From Actinomadura citrea (GTDB lineage Bacteria > Actinomycetota > Actinomycetes > Streptosporangiales > Streptosporangiaceae): a stretch of 64,000 nucleotides of DNA. The notes under the pieces are model-generated. The model did no database searches, was not told where the DNA came from, and saw only the letters and a program-made list of their open reading frames with translations. The stretch covers positions 496,001-560,000 of the forward strand of contig NZ_JACCBT010000001.1 in NCBI RefSeq assembly GCF_013409045.1. Reading direction: 5' to 3'. A program made the position numbers and the translations under genes. Shown one piece after another: positions 18,014 through 25,987 of this stretch. Position 1 is the first letter of the stretch; every line of letters begins with the position of its first letter.

Positions 18014-18835
18014 ATGGAAACCGGGATGGAACACTGGACGTATGCCCCTCTGCTCGCCTATCTGGTGTCATGCCTCGGCTGCGGACTCGGCCTGGCGTGC
18101 ACGAGCCGGGCATGGGTGGGTACCCGCGCCATTCGCAACCTGTGGCTAGCTTGGTCAGCGGTGTCGATCGGCGGCACCGGGGTCTGGGCCATGCACTTCA
18201 TCGCGATGGTGGGTACCACCGTCGAGGGCTCGGAGGTCAGCTGGAACATCCCCCTGACCGCTCTGAGTCTTCTGATCGCGGTCGGCATAGTCGCAGTCGG
18301 CATGTTCGTGGTCGGCTACAGCCGGGCGAAGCTGCCGGCGCTGCTGCTGGCCGGCCTGCTCACCGGCGTCGGCGTCGCCGCCATGCACTACACGGGCATG
18401 GCGGCGATGCAGGTCCAGGGATCGATTCACTACGACATGCGCATTGTCGCGCTGTCCGTGGTCATCGCCGTCGTGGCCGCTACCGCCGCTTTGTGGGTGA
18501 CCCGCGATGTCCGAAGCAAACTGGCGATGGCCGGCGCGATCCCGATCATGGCATTGGCCGTCAGCGGCATGCACTACACCGGCATGGCGGCCGCCGGCTT
18601 CACGATGGACCACAGCGCACCGGCCCCGACCGGCGCGGGCGTACTCTCCCTGACCTGGCCGCTGATCATCTGGATCGGCGGGTGCCCCGTCATCACCCTG
18701 ATGCTCATCGCCCTGGTTCCGAGCGGGAAGGAAGCCCTCGAAGACAGATACCACCAGGAAATCTTCGACCAGCTCTCACGCCAACGCCAAGCCACCCAGC
18801 GCCCCGACCCCACGTACGGCATAGACCGCACTTGA
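18014..18835 (+). CDS. MHYT-domain integral membrane sensor protein
   Basis: About 273 residues with seven predicted membrane helices. Three copies of the diagnostic motif are present: MHFIAMVG, MHYTGMAAM and MHYTGMAAA, each at the outer end of a helix, as in the MHYT domain thought to bind copper and sense O2, CO or NO. There is no GGDEF/EAL output domain; the protein ends in a short polar tail, as in many actinobacterial stand-alone forms. Start uncertain: ATG 18014 or 18026, or TTG 17993. Immediately after its stop lies a thiolase C-terminal relic, showing that the 3' flank was joined by recombination. Confidence 0.88.
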   Translation: METGMEHWTYAPLLAYLVSCLGCGLGLACTSRAWVGTRAIRNLWLAWSAVSIGGTGVWAMHFIAMVGTTVEGSEVSWNIPLTALSLLIAVGIVAVGMFVVGYSRAKLPALLLAGLLTGVGVAAMHYTGMAAMQVQGSIHYDMRIVALSVVIAVVAATAALWVTRDVRSKLAMAGAIPIMALAVSGMHYTGMAAAGFTMDHSAPAPTGAGVLSLTWPLIIWIGGCPVITLMLIALVPSGKEALEDRYHQEIFDQLSRQRQATQRPDPTYGIDRT

Positions 18836-18837
18836 GT

Positions 18838-18897
18838 CGGTACGGCCTGGAGGCGATGGGCATCGGCGGCGGCCAGGGCCCGGCGGCGGTCTTCTAG
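18838..18897 (+). pseudogene. Thiolase 3'-end relic
   Basis: Twenty codons including stop read RYGLEAMGIGGGQGPAAVF, matching the last residues of the intact thiolase at 4707 (RYGLETMCIGGGQGLAAIFERV) at 16 of 19 positions. The active-site cysteine codon is replaced by glycine and the last three residues are lost. It begins three bases after the MHYT stop and has no start, so it is the tail of a destroyed thiolase gene. Confidence 0.75.
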
Positions 18898-18949
18898 CGC
18901 GTCGGTCGGCAGAGGCGTCCGCCGCTCAGGCACGGCCGGTTCGGCTTGG

Positions 18950-19528
18950 TCAGAGGGTGGGGTTGATGACGAACATTCCGCCCTTCTGGGAGACGGCGGA
19001 GAGCTTGGCGGCGCTGATGGTGTGCTTGCCGCCGGTCGCCTTCCACGGGTCCCAGACGGTGATGGTCTTCTTGCTGGCGTTGTAGCCGTACACGACGATC
19101 GCGTGCCCAGTGTGGTTGGGGAAGCCCTGCTTGGTGTTCCAGGGCAGATCGTCGGCCCATACGCCGAGGACCGTGGCCCGGTGCAGCACGCCCGCGTCGT
19201 ACCTGACCTTGGTCAGCAGTTTCGTGCCGGTGCTGATGTCGTCCCCGGTCCGGTAGGCGAGGTGCTTGGGCTTGGCGTAGGCGTTGAGCACCGGGAGCGC
19301 CTGCCTGGCCGTGGTGCCGGGGCCCGCGGTCTTCATCTTCTTGGCGAGGGTGGCCTGGCTCACCTTGATGCCGAGGGTGCGCAGGCTGATCGAACTCGAC
19401 GTCGGCACGCACCAGTTGTTCTTGCTCTGGTACTGCCCGATGATCTTCGCGGTGTACGACCCGGGCGCGGCCGCGGCCTTTTGCAGGGCGGGCCGGCCGC
19501 GGGGTGCGGACACGGGCTCGTAGGGCAT
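18950..19528 (-). CDS. C39-like peptidase-domain protein, probably exported
   Basis: 192 residues as called. Papain-like features: YQSKNNWCVPTSSSISLRTL gives the catalytic cysteine near residue 40; GHAIVVYGYNASKKTITVWD gives the histidine about 100 residues later and the aspartate after it, as in C39/C70-type cysteine peptidases, ending KGGMFVINPTL. Such actinobacterial proteins are usually secreted. The frame continues upstream past 19528 with GAAGAAQALPTRPAAIPQG, like a signal-peptide end, but no clean start with a hydrophobic core is seen, so the 5' end may be frameshifted or lost. It lies next to the att-like site at 19776. Confidence 0.72.
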   Translation of the reverse strand: MPYEPVSAPRGRPALQKAAAAPGSYTAKIIGQYQSKNNWCVPTSSSISLRTLGIKVSQATLAKKMKTAGPGTTARQALPVLNAYAKPKHLAYRTGDDISTGTKLLTKVRYDAGVLHRATVLGVWADDLPWNTKQGFPNHTGHAIVVYGYNASKKTITVWDPWKATGGKHTISAAKLSAVSQKGGMFVINPTL

Positions 19529-19864
19529 GCCCTGGGGAATCGCGGCGGGCCGGGTGGGCAGGGCCTGGGCGGCTCCGGCGGCACCGGCCCGGCCGCCGTC
19601 TCGGGCGCCGGCCGTCGAGACGACGCGCGGCCACGTGCCCGTACCTTCAGGAGGTCGACAGGTGCGGCGGCGGACGATCAGGGAGCCATTAGCCAGCGGG
19701 AGCAGGGGTCATTCACGGTCACTTGCGGCACCGTGGTCTGCCAGATCGGCGGCCTTGGCGTGCATGATCGGCTTGATTTCCAAGCTGGCAGCGGGTTCGG
19801 TTCCCGTCCCCCCTCCATCGAGGAGGCCCGGGTCCGAGAGTATGAATATCCTGATAGCGCTCAG
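19529..19864. other. Intergenic stretch holding an att-like tRNA fragment
   Basis: Between the C39-like gene and DUF2809. It contains the degenerate tRNA-Gly 3' copy at 19776-19836 and probably the lost 5' end of the C39-like gene. No intact gene seen. Confidence 0.5.
19776..19836 (+). repeat. Degenerate copy of tRNA-Gly 3' half and terminator arm (att-like site B)
   Basis: TTTCCAAGCTGGCAGCG, GGTTCGGTTCCCGTC, CCCTCCAT and AGGCCCGGGTC follow in the same order and spacing as in the tRNA gene and terminator at 13944-14006, with few substitutions and small deletions. The 5' half of the tRNA is absent. It is in direct orientation with the tRNA, as expected of an attachment-site duplicate left by a tRNA-targeting integrative element. 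Confidence 0.72.
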
Positions 19865-20281
19865 CTAAGGCTCAACGGGTGTCGGGCCTGTTCGGGAACG
19901 TGTGCGGGCCTGAAGGAACCAATGCGCGGCGACCAAGGGGATGACGCCGACGGGGTACCAGACAACGTCAATGAGGTCGAACTGGGCGCCTAGTAGCTGA
20001 CGCGCGAGCCAGCTGCGTTGGGAGAGTGCCGCGGGCAGGGCGGTGAGCTGTGCGAACTCGATGAGCCAGCAGTATGCGGTCGCGGCGCTGCCAGCGGGCA
20101 GGGGGGAGATCAGGGGCCGTATGAAGATGACTATCGTGTAGACGATGGCCGCGGACAAGGCGGCACCTGAGTACTGTTCGATGGGCCCGTCCATTGTGGC
20201 GCGGATTGCGTAGGCGGCGCCTGCAAAGCCGGCTGCCGATACCGCCATCAGCAGCCGAATCCATCGCACCGTGAGCGACAT
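19865..20281 (-). CDS. DUF2809 family membrane protein
   Basis: 138 residues with four predicted membrane helices. The family features are visible: YCWLIEFAQLTALPA in helix 3 and LLGAQFDLIDVVWYPVGV just before the last helix, where DUF2809 has an LG..FD..D...Y..G pattern. Function of the family is unknown; it resembles small VanZ-like membrane proteins. ATG 20281 is preferred over an upstream ATG at 20317 because the extension (RRWPRCHYDRS) is not conserved-looking. No strong ribosome site. It sits between the two att-like tRNA fragments at 19776 and 20374. Confidence 0.78.
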   Translation of the reverse strand: MSLTVRWIRLLMAVSAAGFAGAAYAIRATMDGPIEQYSGAALSAAIVYTIVIFIRPLISPLPAGSAATAYCWLIEFAQLTALPAALSQRSWLARQLLGAQFDLIDVVWYPVGVIPLVAAHWFLQARTRSRTGPTPVEP

Positions 20282-20373
20282 CGAGCGATCATAGTGGCAT
20301 CGCGGCCAACGTCTCAAAAGAGAAAGGCCGCCACGGCGTTGGAGAGCGGCCAGGTCAGCAGGCGGGCGCCGGC

Positions 20374-20414
20374 AATTCCCGTCACCGCTACCAGGCTGGA
20401 GGCCCAGGCCAGTG
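20374..20414 (+). repeat. Second degenerate copy of tRNA-Gly 3' end (att-like site C)
   Basis: ATTCCCGTCACC-GCT is followed at the right distance by AGGCCCAGGCCAGTG, matching ATTCCCGTCACCCGCT and AGGCCCAGGTCAGCG of the tRNA 3' end and terminator arm (13971-14010). Same orientation as the tRNA and as site B, 0.6 kb beyond B. Confidence 0.65.
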
Positions 20415-20564
20415 ACTCATCACTGACGCTGCGCCTCGTTGCTGCGGATCAGGAGGTTCGCGCCTCAGGTCGGCCAGGCGAGGGGGCAAGCAGCGCCCGG
20501 GGCCTGTCGCGTTCGTGCAGGCGTGGCGGAAGTAAGTGGCAGCATTGCTGGAGGCGGCCGGCGG

Positions 20565-21041
20565 TCATTCGTAGGACCCGGGAGTGCGTGCCAGGCTCTC
20601 CTGGATCTTGTCGCGGACGAGGTCGAGAAAAGCGCCGTCAGCGGGGGACGAGTACGACATCGTAGGATCTGGATAGATGACGACGTCCAGGCGTTCTGTG
20701 GCGGCGGAGGTAATGGACAGCCCGGACGACCTGCGTGCAAGATTGACCTTCACCGTGGTCGGGGCGACTCTGGCACCAGTGCTGGGAAAGATCCGTATCT
20801 GCACCGGCTGACCGAGCCCGACTTTCCACAGTGCGACCGAGTTCTGGTCGACGCTGAGGATGAATCCAGCCAGGTTCTGCATGCCCAGCGTTGGACGGCA
20901 TAGGAACGCGAGGCCGTTTTGACGCAGTGCTCCGAGGGCCTTGCGCTGGTTGCGGACCACGAGCCGTCCGTAGATCACCAGGGTGAGCAGAAGCAGAAGC
21001 GCCAGCGCCATGACCAAGAGCAGGGACAGGAGGACGTACAC
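20565..21041 (-). CDS. Hypothetical protein with one N-terminal membrane helix
   Basis: 158 residues, no family recognised. The N-terminus MYVLLSLLLVMALALLLLL is one strong transmembrane helix without a cleavage site, followed by a basic segment (YGRLVVRNQRKALGAL). The remainder looks like a small beta-rich soluble domain (FILSVDQNSVALWKVGLGQP, VQIRIFPSTGARV). It is probably membrane-anchored with the domain on one side only. It lies alone beyond att-like site C; its codon usage is slightly less GC-rich than the core genes. No ribosome site stands out at the ATG at 21041. Confidence 0.6.
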   Translation of the reverse strand: MYVLLSLLLVMALALLLLLTLVIYGRLVVRNQRKALGALRQNGLAFLCRPTLGMQNLAGFILSVDQNSVALWKVGLGQPVQIRIFPSTGARVAPTTVKVNLARRSSGLSITSAATERLDVVIYPDPTMSYSSPADGAFLDLVRDKIQESLARTPGSYE

Positions 21042-21698
21042 CGGCCGACCATAACCCCGGTGGAGCCGATAAGTGAACTCTGCGTCGGTGCGGACCGCAG
21101 GTCCCGGCGGTTCGGGTTGCTGGTGCCGGGTGATGCTTTCGGTGGCGCGGCAGCCGGTTTCGGCGAGTTCAGCGATGCAGCTTCACGGGACCGTGGTCAC
21201 GTACGGCACCACCTGCGCTGAACGCGAAGTGGAGGTCCTCCTCGGCGTGGTGACCTCAGCGGTGGTGGGCCACTTGCCGTCGGCGCTTGGCTCCAGGCGT
21301 GCCAGCGTGCACCGATGTCTGGGGCCCGTGGCGCCGCCCAGCCACTTGCTTCGGCTGACCTCGGCGTGCTGATTAGAGGGGCCGGGTGAGCAGGTCAACC
21401 CTTGATCATCGTGTAATTGTGATCGGCGCCGGCGAATACCTGACGAAGTTCTTCGTCAGCGCTTCTTTGGCAATCTCTGAAACTCAACGGATGATTCTGC
21501 GAGGCTCTGAACTGCGCGGACGAGATACTTGGGGGAGGTTGCACGGACCCCGGGCCCGGGCCCGCTGCCGGGGTCCCTGCATCCCACTAGAGCCCTAGGG
21601 CCCCAAAATTCCAGCGGCGCATTGAGGTCCTTCAGCCCTGCCCTCCCGTGATTTACCTCAAGTAATTTCTCCAGCAGTTACCGAAGGGGAGATGAATC
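21042..21698. other. Long intergenic region, no gene seen
   Basis: About 650 bp upstream of the lipase gene. Open frames on both strands have no recognisable content. Around 21546-21600 there are GC-rich palindromic runs (GGGCCCGGGCCC; GGGGTCC; CCCTAGGG) that may fold into a terminator or 5' leader structure. The lipase promoter should lie within the last 150 bp, which are AT-richer. Confidence 0.4.
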
Positions 21699-22661
21699 AT
21701 GGCGATCACCGTCCGGAGAAAGGCTGCCTTCGCCGCCGCCGGCCTCGTGATGACGACCGGTCTGGGACTGGTGGCATGCGACGCGTTGCCCGCTCGGGAG
21801 ACCAAGCTGAGCGCCGGGGGCACCAAGACCGTCCAGGCGGCCCAAAGTCTGACCGCCGCGCAGATCGCAGCCGGTGCCACCCGTGTCAGCGGGGACTCGG
21901 CGAACACGCCCGTCTACCTCATCAAGGGGTACCGGCAGAAGGTCACCGACACCGGATGCGCCGAGAAGTGGACCGGCGCGGTGAAGGCGATGCGCGGCTG
22001 GGGCTGGACGGGCAAGTTCCACCGGGTCGGCTACTACTCCACCGACGATCCGAAGGGCTGTGTGCGGATCGCCAAGGGGTCGACCGACACCTCCATCAAG
22101 GATCTCGGCAGGCAGCTGGCCCAGAACATCTACAAGAACTACTCGTCCAAGGGCCAGACCGTCGACATCGTCGCGCACTCCATGGGCGGCCTGGTCGCCC
22201 GCGCCGCGATCGCCGGCTCCGCACGCCACGAGCCGGGCTGGCCGCCCAAGCTGCTGATCCAGGACGTGGTCACGCTCGGCACGCCGCACAAGGGCGCCAT
22301 CGTGCCGACGTTCTGCGCGTCCGACAAGCAGTGCCGGGAGATGAGCGGGATGAACTCGTTCCTGAACTGGCTCGGCCCGCAGCTGCCCCAGGCCGACGGC
22401 GGCACCGACTGGACGCTGCTCGCCACCGACCGGGACGAGGCGGTCAACTCCTCCAGCGCCGCGCCCGCGCTCATCGGAGCCCAGCACCGGGTGCGCTACG
22501 CCCCGATCGCCGGCCTCCGGCACAGCGACCTGCGTACCAGGGCCTCCGGCCACTACCGGCTGAACTACAGCCTCAACGACGCCAACTGGAAGCACATCCG
22601 GAACGGCGCCCCGCCGGTCCGCGTGGCCATGGACGCCATCTACTGGTCCAACAAGTGGTGA
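21699..22661 (+). CDS. Secreted lipase/esterase-like alpha/beta hydrolase
   Basis: 320 residues. A twin-basic start (MAITVRRKAAFAAAGLV) leads to a hydrophobic core and VACDAL, either a lipobox (VAC22) or a Sec/Tat cleavage region. The hydrolase fold shows YLIKGY near the oxyanion region, then VDIVAHSMGGLVARAAI with nucleophile Ser in AHSMGG, and VTLGTPHKGA. This is the PGAP1/LipA-like extracellular lipase or esterase pattern; the substrate is not known. Four or more cysteines (TGCAEK, KGCVRI, FCASDKQCREM) may form disulfides. ATG 21699 follows GGGGAGATGAATC. Single gene after a long leader region. Confidence 0.87.
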   Translation: MAITVRRKAAFAAAGLVMTTGLGLVACDALPARETKLSAGGTKTVQAAQSLTAAQIAAGATRVSGDSANTPVYLIKGYRQKVTDTGCAEKWTGAVKAMRGWGWTGKFHRVGYYSTDDPKGCVRIAKGSTDTSIKDLGRQLAQNIYKNYSSKGQTVDIVAHSMGGLVARAAIAGSARHEPGWPPKLLIQDVVTLGTPHKGAIVPTFCASDKQCREMSGMNSFLNWLGPQLPQADGGTDWTLLATDRDEAVNSSSAAPALIGAQHRVRYAPIAGLRHSDLRTRASGHYRLNYSLNDANWKHIRNGAPPVRVAMDAIYWSNKW

Positions 22662-22699
22662 CCTAGGACTCCGGGGGGTGAGCGACCAGGTGGGCGCTG

Positions 22700-22757
22700 G
22701 CGTCGACCAGGTCCACGTCGGTGAGGTCCCGGCCGCCGACGTGGACCTGGTCGACGC
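22700..22757. repeat. 22-bp perfect inverted repeat
   Basis: The 22-bp arm at 22700-22721 (beginning GCGTCGACCAGG) is the exact inverse of 22736-22757, separated by a 14-bp loop. It begins 39 bp after the lipase stop. It can fold as a very stable hairpin and may end lipase transcription, but lacks a T tract and is longer than the other terminators here; an inverted duplication of a coding fragment is the alternative. Confidence 0.7.
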
Positions 22758-22813
22758 GCTGCCCCGCGCTGGGCCTCACTCGCGATCTTGAAGCGGCGTT
22801 CCTCCCGGAGAGA

Positions 22814-22900
22814 TCAGTTCTCGCGTGTCCAGGCGGGCGTGATCCGTACCTCGCGGAAGCGCCAGCCCTCCGGCGTCCGTACCGCGGCGCGCCCTGGCAG
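22814..22900 (-). pseudogene. SnoaL-like gene 3'-end relic
   Basis: Minus-strand frame ends RAAVRTPEGWRFREVRITPA then WTREN and a stop. This is the C-terminal pattern of SnoaL/NTF2-like proteins (VRTPDGWRF...R...W). The upstream part does not continue as a SnoaL domain and the AraC-type gene begins its stop side at 22955, so only the 3' tail of a lost gene remains. Confidence 0.55.
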
Positions 22901-22954
22901 GCGGCCTGCCGGCCGCCGGATCTCTTGAGCGGTCGTGGACGTGCCCGCGGCGGG

Positions 22955-23869
22955 TCAGCGCATCCGTCGGTAGCGGCCGGGAGCGACCGCGAAAGCGCGC
23001 TTGAAGGCGTTGGCGAAGGCGTATTCCGAGCTGTATCCGACCTGCTCGGCCACCGTGCCGAGCGGCGCGTCGGACTCGCACAGCAGCCGCGCCGCAGTGG
23101 TCAGCCGCCACCAGGTCAGATAGGCCAGCGGTGGCCGTCCGACGAGTGCGTTGAACCGGCGGGCGAACGCCGCCCGCGACAGTCCCGCCCGGTCCGCCAG
23201 CTCTGCTACCGTCCAGGGCCGCGCCGGATCGCTGTGGACGGCGTCGAGCGCGGCCCTCACCGCGGGGTCGGCCAGCGCCGTGGCCCACCCGCCGGTCCCG
23301 CCGCAGGCCGGCTGCTCGTCCAGCCAGGTGCGCAGGATGTAGACCAGCAGCGTGTCCAGCAGTGACGGCACGACCGCGCCGGCGCCCGGGCCGGGTTCCT
23401 GCAGTTCCGAGCCGAGCAGGTCGACCGCAGCGCGCAGGCAGGACTGGCGGCCGACCCGGGCTGGGAGGTGCACGATGCCGGGCAGGTCGTCCAGCAGAGG
23501 ATGCCCGCGGTCGGCGTCGAGCTGGTAGGCGCCGCACAGGACGACGGCGCTCGGCGGCCCGGTCGCGGACGGGCGGTCCGGGTCGTCCTCGTCCACCCCC
23601 GGGAACGGAATATCGGCAAGCGGCGTGAGGGGCGCGTCCGCCAGGCCGTATTCGCCTCCATGAGGGAAGAACAGCACGTCGCCTGCGCCCACGGCGATCG
23701 GGTCGCCCTCACGGGGGAGCAGCCAGTACGACCCGGCCAGCGCGACCTCGAACCCGGCCGTGCCGGGCGCGTGGCGGAACCGCCGGCCCCACGGCGCGTG
23801 CCTTTCCACTCGCGCCGACCGGGGCGCACCGGTGCGCATCACGGCGATCACGTCGCTCAGCACGTCCAT
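22955..23869 (-). CDS. AraC-family regulator with cupin sensor domain
   Basis: 304 residues. The N-terminal ~180 residues form a cupin_6-type ligand domain (HAPWGRRF, AVGAGDVLFFPHGGEYGLAD). The C-terminal 100 residues are two helix-turn-helix units: WTVAELADRAGLSRAAFARR and LGTVAEQVGYSSEYAFANAF with the final FAVAPGRYRRMR. It likely activates genes for a small-molecule response; in this subfamily targets are often adjacent oxidoreductases or SnoaL-like genes. Divergent from the stress-responsive Dabb gene 110 bp away, the likely target. Start ATG 23869. Confidence 0.9.
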   Translation of the reverse strand: MDVLSDVIAVMRTGAPRSARVERHAPWGRRFRHAPGTAGFEVALAGSYWLLPREGDPIAVGAGDVLFFPHGGEYGLADAPLTPLADIPFPGVDEDDPDRPSATGPPSAVVLCGAYQLDADRGHPLLDDLPGIVHLPARVGRQSCLRAAVDLLGSELQEPGPGAGAVVPSLLDTLLVYILRTWLDEQPACGGTGGWATALADPAVRAALDAVHSDPARPWTVAELADRAGLSRAAFARRFNALVGRPPLAYLTWWRLTTAARLLCESDAPLGTVAEQVGYSSEYAFANAFKRAFAVAPGRYRRMR

Positions 23870-23979
23870 GCGGAAAGGCTAGTCGGAAGACGATCACTTA
23901 TGAAATCGAGACTCTGCGGCATTGGTCGTCTTGCCGACGGGCCCTACGGTCACAAGCACACCTTGTGAAGGAGAGCGGA

Positions 23980-24390
23980 ATGATCGTGATCACGCAGCGT
24001 TTCGGCTTCAAGGCGGACACCACTCCGGAACGAAAGGAGGCCGTCCTCGCCGCGATGCGGCGGACCTCGGCCGTGGAGTCGACGTCCTTCTCGTTCGTCG
24101 GGCCCGAGCTGGGCGACGCCGACGACGGCCTCACCCACGGATACTGCGTGGCGATCCCGGACCTGGCCGCGCTGGAACGCTACATCCACGACCCGGCCCA
24201 CCTGGCGGGCGACCCCGAGATCCTGCCGTACCTGGCCCGTCTCACCCACGTCCGGTTCTCGGACGACTCCGACCCGCATCTGAACGAGAAGATCATCGCC
24301 ATGCACCAGAAGAAGCTCGCGATGTACCCCGACTGGGAGCGCCTCCTCAACGCGATCCCGAGCGGTGCCCCCGAGCCGCACCGGGCCTGA
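23980..24390 (+). CDS. Dabb-domain (stress-responsive A/B barrel) protein
   Basis: 136 residues. A ferredoxin-like alpha/beta barrel with the Dabb layout: FGFKADTTPERKEAVLAAMR, FSFVGPELGDADDGLTHGYC and PDLAALERYIHDPAHLAGDP, where the Tyr and the H-x-x-H region follow the family pattern of barrel dimers. Family members range from stress proteins to enzymes such as olivetolic acid cyclase; activity here is unassigned. ATG 23980 has GAAGGAG seven bases upstream; the frame extends to 23965 without support. Probably controlled by the divergent AraC regulator. Confidence 0.82.
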   Translation: MIVITQRFGFKADTTPERKEAVLAAMRRTSAVESTSFSFVGPELGDADDGLTHGYCVAIPDLAALERYIHDPAHLAGDPEILPYLARLTHVRFSDDSDPHLNEKIIAMHQKKLAMYPDWERLLNAIPSGAPEPHRA

Positions 24391-24444
24391 ACCGTGCGAC
24401 TCCGGCAGCGCTCCAGGCGGAACCGAACCGGTTTGCCCGGGTGT

Positions 24445-24780
24445 TCACCAGTCTCGCCACTGGTCTGTGAGCGCGGCCGGGTCGATGCCCTGCCGGTGTG
24501 CCAGTGCCTCGACATCGACTCCGGTCTGGGTGAGAGCTTGGTCGATGTATTCGCACAGTGCTTCGCGGTCGATGGTGTCGAAGCTGTGGTCGTCGGTGCC
24601 GTCGATCTGGTTCAGCGCGACGACCACGCGTTCGACCGTGGCCATGATGGCCTGGTCGGAGGTGAGGTCAAGGACGGTCAGCTCGGCTTCGAAGGCGAGC
24701 AGCGCTTGGTCGACCCGCTCCAGGAACGAGTCGGGAAGGGTGCCGAGCCGCCGAAGGTCTTCGGTAGGACGGGTGATCAT
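24445..24780 (-). CDS. Hypothetical protein
   Basis: 111 residues, acidic and mostly helical, with no signal, membrane segment or cysteine. It begins MITRPTEDLRRLGTLPDSF and ends DPAALTDQWRDW. No family recognised. ATG 24780 is preferred because sequence before it in the frame is basic and arginine-rich, like a shadow frame. Convergent with the Dabb gene across 54 bp. Its helical, charge-balanced character suits a small protein-protein adaptor, but that is only an impression. Confidence 0.6.
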   Translation of the reverse strand: MITRPTEDLRRLGTLPDSFLERVDQALLAFEAELTVLDLTSDQAIMATVERVVVALNQIDGTDDHSFDTIDREALCEYIDQALTQTGVDVEALAHRQGIDPAALTDQWRDW

Positions 24781-24906
24781 GCGGGGACCGTAGCGAACAC
24801 CTCGGACGTCCGGGCTGCCAGAGCCGGGCGGACGCCGAAGGACGCGTTGTAGGGCCCACCTGCTTGCAGGTGACTTCTGGAGGCGACGGTGAGGTCGCGA
24901 AAATGT

Positions 24907-24932
24907 GAGAGCCCGGCGGAGGCCGGGCTCTC
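24907..24932 (-). terminator. Terminator after EamA transporter gene
   Basis: GAGAGCCCGGC and GCCGGGCTCTC form a perfect 11-bp stem with a 4-base loop, about 70 bp beyond the stop at 25001 of the minus-strand transporter gene. Confidence 0.75.
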
Positions 24933-25000
24933 GTGTTGCGGCTGTCCGGGTGGCGCGTCGACGCAGTTGTCGTAGCGTCACCGGAACAGTTGGGACGGGG

Positions 25001-25987
25001 TCAGTCCCGTCTTGTCGGTGTCTCCTCCGCAGCCGCCGCGGCCTTCGCGGCCGCCGTGGCCTCGGCGGCCTCCGCGTCCAGCCGTGCGGTGATGGCGGAC
25101 GTGGAGGTGACGATCCCGAAGGCGACCCACTGGACGGGGCCCGGGTTCACCGTTGCGATGCCGAACAGGGCGAAGAGGGCGGGAGCCAGTGCCACCGCCA
25201 CCATCGGCTGGAGAGCCGGGGCCGTGGCGGCCCAGACCCCCATGCCGCCCTTGGTCAGGTAGATGCCCGCGCGCGTCTGCATGACGGCGGCAAGGGCCGT
25301 TGCGAACAGCCCTGCCCCCACCATGGCGACGATCTCGGTGGGGCCCCACGACCAGTCCCCGATGGGTGTCCCGAGGTACTCGGCCAACGGGAAGCACACC
25401 GGGATGACGACCAACATGCAGATGACGTTGGCCTGTGCGACACCCTGGTCGCGCTTGTCGCCGAGCAGTTTGGCCTGGCTCGGCAGGTTGAAGGGGTGCG
25501 TGGCCGCGGCGAGTGCGGCACCGATCCCCAGGAGGCTGACGCTCTGGTCGCCCAGCAGGGCACCGGTCGCGATCAGTACGGCGAGGAAGATCGGAACCCG
25601 AAGGGCCCGACCCGTCCCCGTGGTCTTGGGAAGGCCGGCGAGGAGGCTCCCCAACGCGGTGATGCTGGCGTAGGGGCCCGCACCGATGAAAGCGAACGCG
25701 ATGGGCCCGCCGATCTTCATCAGCGAGCTGGTCAGCGCGTGCTGCAGCATCCCCCTCCGCTGACGCGGGGTCAGCTTGCGCGGGTCCAGTCCCTGGACGC
25801 CGTCTTTCACGAGCGCGATCGCGACGAGGATGCCACCACCGAAGACCGTCATCCCCAGGGTCCCCTGGAGAGGGGCCGACAGCACCCGGGTGAACACGAA
25901 GCCCACCCCGACGATCACTACCGAGCCCAGCATGAGGGCAGCCCCCATCTGCGGGCCCCTGAGCATGGGCAATCTCATTGATCTCAT
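25001..25987 (-). CDS. EamA/DMT superfamily transporter
   Basis: 328 residues with about ten membrane helices arranged as two five-helix halves. Helix-rich segments include GAALMLGSVVIVGVGFVFTR at the start and VAMVGAGLFATALAAVMQTR in the second half, where EamA proteins have the conserved Gly/Ala-rich stretches. The C-terminus is a low-complexity Ala/Glu tail (AEAAEATAAAKAAAAAEE). It probably exports a metabolite such as an amino acid or sugar. ATG 25987 follows AGGAGAAAACAA. It has a 5' hairpin region (26039-26067) and a strong terminator. A second EamA-like gene lies at 27175, suggesting related but separate transporters. Confidence 0.82.
   Translation of the reverse strand: MRSMRLPMLRGPQMGAALMLGSVVIVGVGFVFTRVLSAPLQGTLGMTVFGGGILVAIALVKDGVQGLDPRKLTPRQRRGMLQHALTSSLMKIGGPIAFAFIGAGPYASITALGSLLAGLPKTTGTGRALRVPIFLAVLIATGALLGDQSVSLLGIGAALAAATHPFNLPSQAKLLGDKRDQGVAQANVICMLVVIPVCFPLAEYLGTPIGDWSWGPTEIVAMVGAGLFATALAAVMQTRAGIYLTKGGMGVWAATAPALQPMVAVALAPALFALFGIATVNPGPVQWVAFGIVTSTSAITARLDAEAAEATAAAKAAAAAEETPTRRD

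Noticed and set aside
20282-20564. Possible integrase between att-like site C and the next gene
   Set aside because: No frame with tyrosine or serine recombinase motifs was found here or anywhere in the segment.
21183-21398. Short minus-strand frame upstream of the lipase gene
   Set aside because: No ribosome site and no recognisable motif; nothing suggests a conserved protein.
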